Positions 54,280 through 63,357 of a stretch of DNA of 64,000 nt are shown piece after piece. How positions within the stretch are numbered: the stretch's first letter is position 1; each line of letters begins with the position of its first letter. The notes beneath the pieces were generated by a model. It searched no databases, was not told the origin of the DNA, and worked only from the letters and a program-made list of their open reading frames with translations. The position numbers were made by a program, and so were the translations under genes. The DNA is from Comamonadaceae bacterium (GTDB taxonomy: Bacteria; Pseudomonadota; Gammaproteobacteria; Burkholderiales; Rhodocyclaceae). The stretch lies in assembly GCA_029255645.1 (NCBI GenBank), contig JANLJE010000014.1:20131-84130 (forward strand), written 5' to 3'.

Positions 54280-55299
54280 ATGTCCCGCATTATATCTGCC
54301 CTCATTCTGGCTGTGGCTGCTGTCACGGCATTTGCCTCCGAACCTCTCAAGCTGGCAGACAATGCCCCGGATCGCTACATGGTGGTGAAGGGGGATACCC
54401 TCTGGGGCATTTCCGGCAAGTTCCTGAAGGAACCCTGGCGCTGGCCTGAAATCTGGCGTCTCAACAAGGACCAGATCAAGAATCCCCATCTGATTTATCC
54501 CGGCGATATCGTTTTGCTCGATTACGCCGATGGCCGCCCCCGGCTGCGTCTGGGCAAGCCGCTGCCAGGCAGGTTGTCGCCCAAGGTGCATGAGGAAGTG
54601 ATCGGGCAGGAAATTCCTGCCATTCCGCCCCAGGCCATCGAGCCCTACATCTCCCAGCCCCTGGTGGTTGATGCCAATGAACTGATCGATGCGCCGCGCA
54701 TCATCGGCACGGAAGAATCCCGCGTCATCATGGGTAACGGCGATGAGATTTTCGTGCTCGGGGTTCAGGAAGATCACCCCAGGTGGTACATCTACCGCCC
54801 CGGCACCCCCCTGAAAGACCCGACCACCCAGGAAGTGCTGGGCTACGAGGCGGTCTATCTGGGCACGGCGCAGATGAAGCAGCCAGGTGAAGTCGCCATC
54901 ATGGAAATCCTGGGCGCCAGGGAAGAGGTCCTCAAGGGGGATCTGCTGGTGCCCGCCGAGCCGCCCCACCTGAGCGCCTATGTGCCGCGCCGCGCCGAAC
55001 AGGATATTGTCGGGCAGGTGATGTCGGTTTACGGCGGCGTCAGTGCCGGCGGCCGGAATTCGGTGATCACGATCAATCAGGGCAGCCAGGCCGGGGTCGA
55101 AGTGGGGCATGTGCTAGGCATGTTCGGCAAGCGTTCCACCGTGTTCAAGGACAAGGAAGGCCGCAATCAGACCATGGCCCTGCCGGAAGAGCGGTATGGC
55201 CTGGTCTTTGTCTTTCGTACCTTCGACCGGGTTGCTTATGCGCTGGTGATGGAAGCTTCCCGCCCGCTGGCGATCGGGGATGCCGTCCGTAATCCCTGA
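54280..55299 (+). CDS. LysM domain peptidoglycan-binding protein
   Basis: A 339-residue secreted protein. Signal peptide: IISALILAVAAVTAFAS. One LysM domain: YMVVKGDTLWGISGKFLKEPWRWPEIWRLN-KDQIKNPHLIYPGDIVLL, of the large form (with WRWPEIW). A long C-terminal part (~230 residues) has beta-rich repeats like VGQVMSVYGGVSAGGRNSVITIN. It sits divergent from def and overlaps dprA, a gene order shared by many betaproteobacteria. ATG 54280 fits the signal peptide. Confidence 0.9.
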   Translation: MSRIISALILAVAAVTAFASEPLKLADNAPDRYMVVKGDTLWGISGKFLKEPWRWPEIWRLNKDQIKNPHLIYPGDIVLLDYADGRPRLRLGKPLPGRLSPKVHEEVIGQEIPAIPPQAIEPYISQPLVVDANELIDAPRIIGTEESRVIMGNGDEIFVLGVQEDHPRWYIYRPGTPLKDPTTQEVLGYEAVYLGTAQMKQPGEVAIMEILGAREEVLKGDLLVPAEPPHLSAYVPRRAEQDIVGQVMSVYGGVSAGGRNSVITINQGSQAGVEVGHVLGMFGKRSTVFKDKEGRNQTMALPEERYGLVFVFRTFDRVAYALVMEASRPLAIGDAVRNP

Positions 55300-56380
55300 T
55301 CCGGCCGGGCTGGCCCCCTGGCTGCGGCTGACCCTGATTCCAGGGCTCGGGGGCCAGTCGCAGCGCAAGCTGCTGCAGGCCCTGGGATCGCCGGACGCCA
55401 TTTTCGATGCCAGTCCCACGGCGCTCCAGGCCGTCATCGGGCAGCGAGCCGAACTTCTGGGAAGCGATGTGGAAGCCGCCCTCGAGGCGGCTTTGCTCTG
55501 GGCGGAAGGCAAGGACCATCACATCGTCACCCTGGCCGATCCGGCTTATCCCCCCTTGTTGCTGGAAATAGCCGATCCGCCCTTGCTGCTCTATGTCCGG
55601 GGGCGAGTCGACCTGCTGGCGCAGCCGGGCCTGGCCATCGTCGGTAGCCGCAATGCCACGCCGCAGGGGCTTGGATCCGCCGAAGATTTCGCCCGGGTGC
55701 TGGCCCAGGCCGGTTTGCCCATCATCAGCGGCCTGGCCCTGGGGATCGATGCGGCGGCCCATCGCGGCGCGCTCGCGGCGGAGGGGCCCACCATCGCCGT
55801 CATCGGCACCGGCGCAGATCGCCTCTACCCCGCCCGTAATGAAGCGCTGGCGCACCAGATCGTGAGCAGCGGGGCCATCGTTTCGGAGTTTCCCCTGGGC
55901 ACGCCGGCGGTGGGGGCCAATTTTCCCCGGCGCAACCGCATCATTTCCGGCCTGGCACGCGGGGTGCTGGTGGTGGAAGCCGCCGTGGAAAGCGGCTCCC
56001 TGATCACGGCCCGGCTGGCGGCCGAGCAGGGCCGGGAGGTGTTCGCCATTCCTGGTTCCATCCATTCGCCGGTATCCCGGGGTTGTCACCGGCTGATCAA
56101 GGAAGGGGCCAAACTGGTGGAGTCGGCCCAGGACATCCTGGAGGAATTGCAGGGCTTTGCGCCGCCCGTCCCCAGTGCGGTGGCGACTCCGGCCGGGAGC
56201 CCGGAGGAGGAGCGCGTCCTGCAGGCCATGGGGCATGCGCCATGCTCCCTGGATGAGCTGAGTCAGCGTTCCGGCTTGACGGCGGATGTGCTTCTCGCCA
56301 TCCTGATGGGGCTGGAACTGGAGGGGCGGGTCGCTGTCCTGCCCGGCAACTGCTACCAGCCATTGCATCTGCGAGCCTGA
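55280..56380 (+). CDS. dprA: DNA processing protein DprA
   Basis: A 366-residue DprA/Smf protein that loads RecA on incoming single-stranded DNA in natural transformation. The Rossmann core shows LAIVGSRNATPQGLGSAEDFAR, ISGLALGIDAAAHRGAL, VIGTGADRLYPARN, NFPRRNRIISGLARGVLVVEA and GSLITARLAAEQGREVFAIPGSI. The N-terminal SAM-like helix-hairpin (LTLIPGLGGQSQRKLL) and a C-terminal winged helix are present. It starts inside the LysM gene. Confidence 0.95.
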   Translation: MPSVIPDPAGLAPWLRLTLIPGLGGQSQRKLLQALGSPDAIFDASPTALQAVIGQRAELLGSDVEAALEAALLWAEGKDHHIVTLADPAYPPLLLEIADPPLLLYVRGRVDLLAQPGLAIVGSRNATPQGLGSAEDFARVLAQAGLPIISGLALGIDAAAHRGALAAEGPTIAVIGTGADRLYPARNEALAHQIVSSGAIVSEFPLGTPAVGANFPRRNRIISGLARGVLVVEAAVESGSLITARLAAEQGREVFAIPGSIHSPVSRGCHRLIKEGAKLVESAQDILEELQGFAPPVPSAVATPAGSPEEERVLQAMGHAPCSLDELSQRSGLTADVLLAILMGLELEGRVAVLPGNCYQPLHLRA

Positions 56381-56382
56381 TA

Positions 56383-56829
56383 ATGATCGATATTCTCGTC
56401 TACCTCTTTGAAAATTATTCTGATTTTCCTGCCCACCCGGAGGGCGGCTCCCTGGCTCGCAAGCTCTCCGCGGTTGGTTTCGATGAACTGGAAATCGGGG
56501 CGGCCCTGGAATGGCTGGCCGTCCTGCGCCAGAGTTCGGCCCCCGCTTTTGTCAGCCAGGGGATGCGCGTGTTCACCGAAGCCGAACAGGAGCAGCTCGA
56601 AGAAGGCTGCCTGGATTTTCTGGTCTTCCTGGAGCGGGCCAGGCTGGTCACGGGGCCGGTGCGGGAGCTGATCCTGGATCGGGCCCTGGATCTGCCCGGG
56701 CAGTCCGTTTCCCTGGAGCGCTTCAAGGTCATCGTCCTGATGGTCCTGTGGAGCCGCGAACAGGAACTGGACCCGCTGATCGTCGAAGAATTGCTGAGCG
56801 ATGCGGTGGACCCCGCCGCCTGTCATTAG
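56383..56829 (+). CDS. smg: Smg/DUF494 protein
   Basis: A 148-residue acidic protein of the Smg family: MIDILVYLFENYSDFPAHPEG, LSAVGFDELEIGAALEWLAVL, and IVLMVLWSREQELDPLIVEELL. Its role is not settled; it is regularly coded between dprA and topB, as here. Starts two bases after the dprA stop. An imperfect ~19-bp tandem duplication (GCCGGGTCTTGCCC, then GCCGGTCTTGCCC) begins at its stop codon (56829-56861). Confidence 0.93.
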   Translation: MIDILVYLFENYSDFPAHPEGGSLARKLSAVGFDELEIGAALEWLAVLRQSSAPAFVSQGMRVFTEAEQEQLEEGCLDFLVFLERARLVTGPVRELILDRALDLPGQSVSLERFKVIVLMVLWSREQELDPLIVEELLSDAVDPAACH

Positions 56830-56925
56830 CCGGGTCTTGCCCAGCGGGCCGGTCTTGCCCCGTCCTGCTTTCCCCCCTTATCATCCACCGCACTTTTTCA
56901 CGGGCGGCCTAGAGCCGGACCATCT

Positions 56926-59478
56926 ATGGGCAAACAGCTGATCATTGCCGAAAAACCTTCTGTCGCCGCCGATATCGCCAAGGCGCTGGGCGGGCTGACG
57001 AAGCATGACGATTACTTTGAAAACGATGAATATGTCGTGTCTTCGGCCATCGGTCATCTGCTGGAACTGGCCTGCCCGGAAGAGTACGAGGTCAAGCGCG
57101 GCAAGTGGTCGTTTGCCCACTTGCCGGTGATTCCGCCGCACTTCGCCCTGAAACCCATCGAGAAGACCGAATCCCGCCTGAAGCTGCTCACCCGGCTGAT
57201 CAAGCGCAAGGATGTGGATGCCCTGATCAACGCCTGCGACGCGGGCCGCGAAGGGGAGCTGATCTTCAATTACATCGTCCAGCATACCAGGACCACCAAG
57301 CCGATTCAGCGCCTGTGGCTGCAATCCATGACCCCGCAGGCCATCCGCGACGGCTTCACCCGCCTGCGCAGCGGAGCGGAGATGCGCGGCCTGGCCGATG
57401 CCGCCGTGTGCCGCTCCGAATCCGACTGGCTGGTGGGCATCAACGGCACCCGGGCCATGACGGCCTTCAATTCCAAGACCGGCGGCTTCCACCTGACCAC
57501 CGTGGGCCGGGTCCAGACCCCGACCCTGGCCATCGTCGTCGAGCGGGAAAAGAAGATCCGCGAATTCAAGTCCCGCCCCTACTGGGAAGTGGAGGCGAAC
57601 TTTGCCGCCAAGGCCGGGGAATACGCCGGCAAATGGTTCGATGAAGGCTTCAAGGGCAAGGAAGACGACGAACACGCCCGCGCCGACCGGATCTGGGACG
57701 AGGCCAGGGCCGAAGCCATCCGGGCCGCCTGTGAAGGCAAGACCGGCGAGGTGAGCGAGGAATCCAGGCCGGAAACCCGGCTCTCGCCGCTGCTGTTCGA
57801 CCTGACCAGCCTGCAGCGGGAAGCCAACGCCCGGTTCGGCTTTTCCGCCAAGAACACCCTGGGCCTGGCCCAGGCCCTCTATGAAAAGCACAAGGTCCTG
57901 ACCTATCCCCGGACCGATTCCCGCTATCTGCCGGAAGACTACCTGGGCACGGTCCAGGCGACGCTCGCCATGCTCACCGGCGAAGGCGCCGGCAAGGGCC
58001 ACGACGAAGTGCTGCTGTCCCGCTACGCGCCCTTTGCCCACCAGATCCTGGCGCGCAACTGGGTGATTCCCAACAAGCGCATCTTCAACAACGCCAAGGT
58101 CAGCGACCACTTCGCCATCATTCCCACCACCCAGGCCCCGAAGAACCTGTCCGAAGCGGAACAAAAGCTCTATGACTTCGTGGTCAAGCGTTTCCTGGCG
58201 GTGTTCTTTCCGGCGGCCGAATCCCTGATCACCACCCGCATCACCCGGGTCGCCAGCCACCCCTTCAAGACCGAGGGCAAGGTGCTCGTCAATCCGGGCT
58301 GGCTGGCCGTGTATGGCAAGGAAGGCCAGGAAGGGGAAGAGGGCAACCTGCCCAAGGTGGAAGCCGATGAAAAGGTGGCGGCCGAGGAAGTGCATCTCAA
58401 GGCCACCGCAACCCGGCCGCCGCCGCGTTACTCGGAAGCCACCCTGCTCTCCGCCATGGAAGGCGCCGGCAAGATGATGGAGGACGAGGAACTGAAGGCC
58501 GCCATGGCCGGGCGCGGCCTCGGGACGCCCGCCACCCGCGCCCAGATCATCGAAAACCTGATTGCCGAGCAGTACATGCTGCGCGAAGGCCGGGAGCTGA
58601 TCCCCACCGCCAAGGCCTTTTCCTTGCTCACCTTGCTCAACGGCCTGGGAATCCATGAACTGACCGCCCCGGAACTGACCGGCGAGTGGGAGTGGAAGCT
58701 GGGCCGCATCGAAAAGGGCGAGATGTCGCGCCAGGAATTCATGCAGGAAATCGCCGAGATGACCCGTCTCATCGTCGAGCGGGCCAAGACCTATGATTCC
58801 GACACCATTCCCGGCGACTTCGGCGTCCTGACCGCGCCCTGCCCTGTCTGTGGCGGGGTGGTGCGGGAGACCTACAAGAAATTCCAGTGTTCCAGCTGCG
58901 ACTTCGGCCTGTGGAAGATCATCGCCAGCCGCCAGTTCGAGCCGGCGGAAATCGACACCCTGCTCACCGAGCGCAGCATCGGCCCCCTGACCGGTTTCCG
59001 CAACAAGATGGGCCGTCCCTTCGTGGCCACCATCAAGCTCAACGACAAGAACGAAACCGAGTTCGATTTCGGCCAGGGCAGCGCCTCCGACGAGGCTAAC
59101 GCCGAACCGGTGGATTTCTCCGGCCAGGAAGCGCTGGGCAAATGTCCCAAGTGCGGCAGTGGCGTCTACGATCACGGCAATGCCTACGTCTGCGAAAAAT
59201 CCGTGGGTCCGGCCAGGTCCTGTGATTTCCGCTCCGGCAAGGTGATCCTGCTGCAACCCATCGAACCGGCCCAGATGAAGAAACTGCTGCAGGACGGGCG
59301 TACCGATCTGCTCAAGGAATTCGTTTCCTCCCGTACCCGGCGCAAGTTCTCCGCCTTCCTGGTGATCGGCCCCGAGGGCAAGGTGGGCTTCGAGTTTGAA
59401 AAGCGGGTACCGAAGGCGCCCAAGGCAGCGGGGGCCAGGAAAACCACGGCCGTGAAGAAGGCGGACGAAGAGGCTTGA
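56926..59478 (+). CDS. topB: DNA topoisomerase III
   Basis: An 850-residue type IA topoisomerase. TOPRIM: KQLIIAEKPSVAADIAKALGG and INACDAGREGELIFNYI. The strand-passage part has the active tyrosine in LTYPRTDSRYLPEDYL. Near the C-terminus are two zinc-ribbon-like units, CPVCGGVVRETYKKFQCSSC and CPKCGSGVYDHGNAYVC, and a basic alanine-lysine tail. It decatenates replication intermediates. The length and the TopB-type ribbons distinguish it from TopA. Confidence 0.95.
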   Translation: MGKQLIIAEKPSVAADIAKALGGLTKHDDYFENDEYVVSSAIGHLLELACPEEYEVKRGKWSFAHLPVIPPHFALKPIEKTESRLKLLTRLIKRKDVDALINACDAGREGELIFNYIVQHTRTTKPIQRLWLQSMTPQAIRDGFTRLRSGAEMRGLADAAVCRSESDWLVGINGTRAMTAFNSKTGGFHLTTVGRVQTPTLAIVVEREKKIREFKSRPYWEVEANFAAKAGEYAGKWFDEGFKGKEDDEHARADRIWDEARAEAIRAACEGKTGEVSEESRPETRLSPLLFDLTSLQREANARFGFSAKNTLGLAQALYEKHKVLTYPRTDSRYLPEDYLGTVQATLAMLTGEGAGKGHDEVLLSRYAPFAHQILARNWVIPNKRIFNNAKVSDHFAIIPTTQAPKNLSEAEQKLYDFVVKRFLAVFFPAAESLITTRITRVASHPFKTEGKVLVNPGWLAVYGKEGQEGEEGNLPKVEADEKVAAEEVHLKATATRPPPRYSEATLLSAMEGAGKMMEDEELKAAMAGRGLGTPATRAQIIENLIAEQYMLREGRELIPTAKAFSLLTLLNGLGIHELTAPELTGEWEWKLGRIEKGEMSRQEFMQEIAEMTRLIVERAKTYDSDTIPGDFGVLTAPCPVCGGVVRETYKKFQCSSCDFGLWKIIASRQFEPAEIDTLLTERSIGPLTGFRNKMGRPFVATIKLNDKNETEFDFGQGSASDEANAEPVDFSGQEALGKCPKCGSGVYDHGNAYVCEKSVGPARSCDFRSGKVILLQPIEPAQMKKLLQDGRTDLLKEFVSSRTRRKFSAFLVIGPEGKVGFEFEKRVPKAPKAAGARKTTAVKKADEEA

Positions 59479-59504
59479 GTTAACTGAAGCTTGAGTTTAC
59501 TGAA
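59473..59504. repeat. 2 x 16-bp tandem duplication at topB stop
   Basis: GCTTGAGTTAACTGAA then GCTTGAGTTTACTGAA; the topB stop TGA (59476-59478) lies in the first unit. Confidence 0.95.
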
Positions 59505-59536
59505 TCAAGGCGGCTCGTTGTGAGCGTGACATGCAG

Positions 59537-59561
59537 AACGGCAGCCTGAGCTGCCGTTTTT
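59537..59561. terminator. Terminator between topB and oxyR
   Basis: AACGGCAGC and GCTGCCGTT form a perfect 9-bp stem with a 4-base loop and a run of T on the plus side. It serves topB; the oxyR stop is at its right edge, so it may also act for oxyR. Confidence 0.8.
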
Positions 59562-60474
59562 ACTCGAGGGGCAGAGTGCCGACCGGCGGGGACTGGCAGA
59601 CGGCCTGATACAGCACGTCCATGGCCTGGGGCCGGGGGAAGGTGGCCCGCCAGGCCAGCACGACCTTGCGGCTCGGGGCCGGCGCCTTGAAGGGGCGGGT
59701 GACAAACAGGGCATCGTTGTCGGGCCAGGCGGCGCAGGCGGAGGCGGGCACCACGGCAATGCCGGCGCCGCTGGCCACCATGTGGCGCATGGTTTCCAGG
59801 GAGCTGCCTTCGATGGACTGGTCCAGCTTGCCCGGGCCGTTCAACTGCGGACAGGCGGAAACCACCTGGTCGCGGAAGCAGTTGCCCTGGCCAAGAATCA
59901 GCAACTGGCTCGGGTCCAGGGCTTCCTTGGCCACTTCTGCCCGCGCTGCCAGGGGATGCTGGACGGGCAGGGCGACCCGGAAGGGTTCGCTGTAGAGGGG
60001 GCGGGTGACGATGCCCGGCTCGGCAAAGGGAGCGGCGACAATGGCCGCATCGAGTTCGCCGCTTTTCAGGGATTCCGCCAGCCGGTGGGTGAAGTTTTCC
60101 TGCAGATACAGGGGCATCCGGGGCGCCAGACCGTGCAGGGCTGGAATCAGCCGGGGCAGCAGGTAGGGCGCAATGGTATAGATCACCCCCAGGCGCAGGG
60201 GGCCTATCAGCGGGTCCTTGCCGATCTGGGCCAGTTCCTCGACCCGGCCGGCTTCGGTCAGGACCTTTTCGGCCTGGCGACAGATTCTTTCGCCCACCGC
60301 AGTGATGCGGATATCTCCGGGCGTGCGTTCGAACAGCATCACTCCTAGCCGTTCCTCCAGTTTCTTTACCGCCACCGAGAGGGTGGGCTGGCTCACATGG
60401 CAGCGTTCGGCGGCCTTGCCGAAGTGCTTTTCCCGGGCCAGGGCGACGATGTAGCGGAGTTCGGTGAGGGTCAC
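59560..60474 (-). CDS. oxyR: Peroxide sensor OxyR
   Basis: A 304-residue LysR-type regulator. The N-terminal winged helix is LTELRYIVALAREKHFGKAAERCHVSQPTLSVAVKKLEERLG. The redox cysteines are at residues 199 and 208 (GNCFRDQVVSAC), exactly as in E. coli OxyR, so it should form a disulfide with hydrogen peroxide and switch on peroxide defence genes. GTG 60474 is the start and overlaps the rsuA stop by three bases, so the two are transcribed together. Confidence 0.93.
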   Translation of the reverse strand: MTLTELRYIVALAREKHFGKAAERCHVSQPTLSVAVKKLEERLGVMLFERTPGDIRITAVGERICRQAEKVLTEAGRVEELAQIGKDPLIGPLRLGVIYTIAPYLLPRLIPALHGLAPRMPLYLQENFTHRLAESLKSGELDAAIVAAPFAEPGIVTRPLYSEPFRVALPVQHPLAARAEVAKEALDPSQLLILGQGNCFRDQVVSACPQLNGPGKLDQSIEGSSLETMRHMVASGAGIAVVPASACAAWPDNDALFVTRPFKAPAPSRKVVLAWRATFPRPQAMDVLYQAVCQSPPVGTLPLE

Positions 60475-61181
60475 GGGCACTGGCTCCAGAGCCGTTCCAG
60501 ATCGGCAGCCTCGAGCCAGCGCCACTGGCCTTCGGGCAGGTCGGCGGGCAGTTCCAGGCCGCCCACGGCAACGCGGGCCAGGGCTTCCACCCGGTTGCCG
60601 ACCGCAGCCAGCATGCGCTTGACCTGGTGATAGCGGCCTTCGGTGATGGTCAGCAGCAGGGTGTGGCTGGCGATGATCCCGGCGGCCGTGGCGTGGGCCG
60701 GGTCCGGATCATCGTTGAGCAGGACGCCGTCGAGCAGGGCCTGGACCTGGGCCTCGTCAAGGGGATGGCGCAGCGTGACCCGGTACACCTTGGGCACCTT
60801 GCGCCTGGGGGAGGAGAGGGCGTGGATCAACTGGCCGTCATCGGTCAGGATCAACAGGCCCGTGGTGTCCTCGTCCAGGCGGCCGACGCTCTGGATGTCC
60901 CGTTCCACGAACTGGGGCGGCAGCAGGGTGTAGATGCCGGGATGGTGTTTGGGCTTCCTGGAACATTCATAGCCGGCGGGTTTGTTGAACAGGATCACGG
61001 CCTTTTCAAAGTAAGGCCATTCCTTGTCATCCACACAGAACTTGAGGCCGGTGGGGTCGATCTCGGCGAAGGGGTTGTCAATGACTTCCCCATCGATGGA
61101 GAAGCGCCCATTGCGTACCAGGTTGCGGCAACCCTTGCGGGTACCGAAGCCTTGCTGTTGTAAAAGGCGGTCGATTTGCAT
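60471..61181 (-). CDS. rsuA: 16S rRNA pseudouridine synthase (RsuA-like)
   Basis: A 236-residue RsuA/RluB-family enzyme: an S4-like N-terminal domain (MQIDRLLQQQGFGTRKGCRNLV), the catalytic SVGRLDEDTTGLLILTDDG with active aspartate, then VYRVTLRHPL and EGRYHQVKRMLAAVGNRVEAL. RsuA makes pseudouridine 516 of 16S rRNA; RsuA is the closest fit but other members of the family cannot be excluded. ATG 61181 matches the S4 domain start. Confidence 0.88.
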   Translation of the reverse strand: MQIDRLLQQQGFGTRKGCRNLVRNGRFSIDGEVIDNPFAEIDPTGLKFCVDDKEWPYFEKAVILFNKPAGYECSRKPKHHPGIYTLLPPQFVERDIQSVGRLDEDTTGLLILTDDGQLIHALSSPRRKVPKVYRVTLRHPLDEAQVQALLDGVLLNDDPDPAHATAAGIIASHTLLLTITEGRYHQVKRMLAAVGNRVEALARVAVGGLELPADLPEGQWRWLEAADLERLWSQCP

Positions 61182-61236
61182 GGCGGGAATGCTAGCACGG
61201 GTGACAGGGAGCGGCCAGGGAGGCAAAATCCGCCCC

Positions 61237-61701
61237 ATGAAATTCGAACATCTCGTACAAATCAATGACCCGGTCAATCCCCTCGGGGAAATCCTGAGCC
61301 GGGAACAGCTCTGGCAAGGCCTCTGGCACCGGGTGGAAAATCCCGTGGCGTTTCTGCCCGGCCTGGAGTCCTGCCAGATTCTCGAACGCCAGGAATCCAG
61401 CCTGCTGCGGGAACTGGATTTCGGTGTGGCGCAGATTCGCGACCGGGTCAGTTTTGCAGTGCGGCAGTGGCTGCGTTTCGATGTCGAGGCGGGAGCGACT
61501 CATGCCGGAGGAGCCCTCACCATCCGCCTGGAAGAACCTCAGCCTGATGCCCTGTTCCTGCGTTTTACCTACGAAACCACGCTGAGGGAGGATGGCGAGG
61601 ATGGCGACCATGCCGAATACGTCAAATCCGCCTATCGGGAATCGGACCTGGAGACGGTACGACTCATTCGGCTCTTGCTTGCCAAGGGTTCCCTACAATA
61701 A
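61237..61701 (+). CDS. DUF1857/AtaL-like SRPBCC protein
   Basis: A 154-residue protein with START/SRPBCC fold features of the DUF1857 (AtaL-like) family: FEHLVQINDPVNPLGEILSREQLWQGLWHRVENPVAFLPGLESCQI, and late segments LFLRFTYETTL and YVKSAYRESDLETVRLIRLLL. Function unknown. Its stop codon starts an 11-bp tandem repeat within the promoter of ahcY. Confidence 0.8.
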   Translation: MKFEHLVQINDPVNPLGEILSREQLWQGLWHRVENPVAFLPGLESCQILERQESSLLRELDFGVAQIRDRVSFAVRQWLRFDVEAGATHAGGALTIRLEEPQPDALFLRFTYETTLREDGEDGDHAEYVKSAYRESDLETVRLIRLLLAKGSLQ

Positions 61702-61730
61702 ATCCCTGATAAATCCTTTATAATCCCGCC
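61698..61730. repeat. ~3 x 11-bp tandem repeat at DUF1857 stop, inside ahcY promoter
   Basis: ATAAATCCCTG, ATAAATCCTTT and ATAATCCCGCC are in line. The first TAA (61699-61701) is the stop codon, and the last two units create TATAAT (61719-61724), a consensus -10 element just before the SAH riboswitch. Confidence 0.75.
61719..61724 (+). promoter_or_regulatory. -10 element of ahcY promoter
   Basis: TATAAT, exact consensus, nine bases before the riboswitch stem. No strong -35 is seen at the right distance. Confidence 0.5.
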
Positions 61731-61732
61731 AC

Positions 61733-61819
61733 TTCCGAGGAGCGCTGCGAGGTCGCGATGATCCCAGGCTCGGAAACTGCCTTGCTGCTTCGAGGGCAGC
61801 CGTTTCAACTGCGCTCACC
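61733..61819 (+). promoter_or_regulatory. SAH riboswitch upstream of ahcY
   Basis: All hallmarks of the S-adenosylhomocysteine riboswitch are present: TTCCGAG (61733-61739) pairs with CTCGGAA (61769-61775); the conserved GAGGAGCGCTGC and CCCAGGCTCGG segments; stem CTGCC/GGCAG at 61777-61799; and the pseudoknot GAGCGC (61740-61745) with GCGCTC (61811-61816). Downstream, AGGTGAGC (61848-61855) is complementary to GCTCACCT (61813-61820), offering an alternative pairing that competes with the pseudoknot. It should raise ahcY expression when SAH accumulates. Confidence 0.92.
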
Positions 61820-61907
61820 TTTCCAACCCTGCCGGGCGCAGGGGGCCAGGTGAGCCTTGCATAGCAACTCCCACCCCTCCCCGGTCACAGTTTCCGAGGA
61901 GTCTGCT

Positions 61908-63320
<1,413 letters not shown>

Positions 63321-63331
63321 TTTTCACCGGG

Positions 63332-63350
63332 GGCCGGGTTTTCCGGCCTT
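63332..63350 (+). terminator. Weak hairpin after ahcY
   Basis: GGCCGG and CCGGCC pair with a 5-base loop, followed by TTGTTG. It lies in the 37-base gap to tlyA and may cause partial termination only. Confidence 0.35.
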
Positions 63351-63357
63351 GTTGCTC

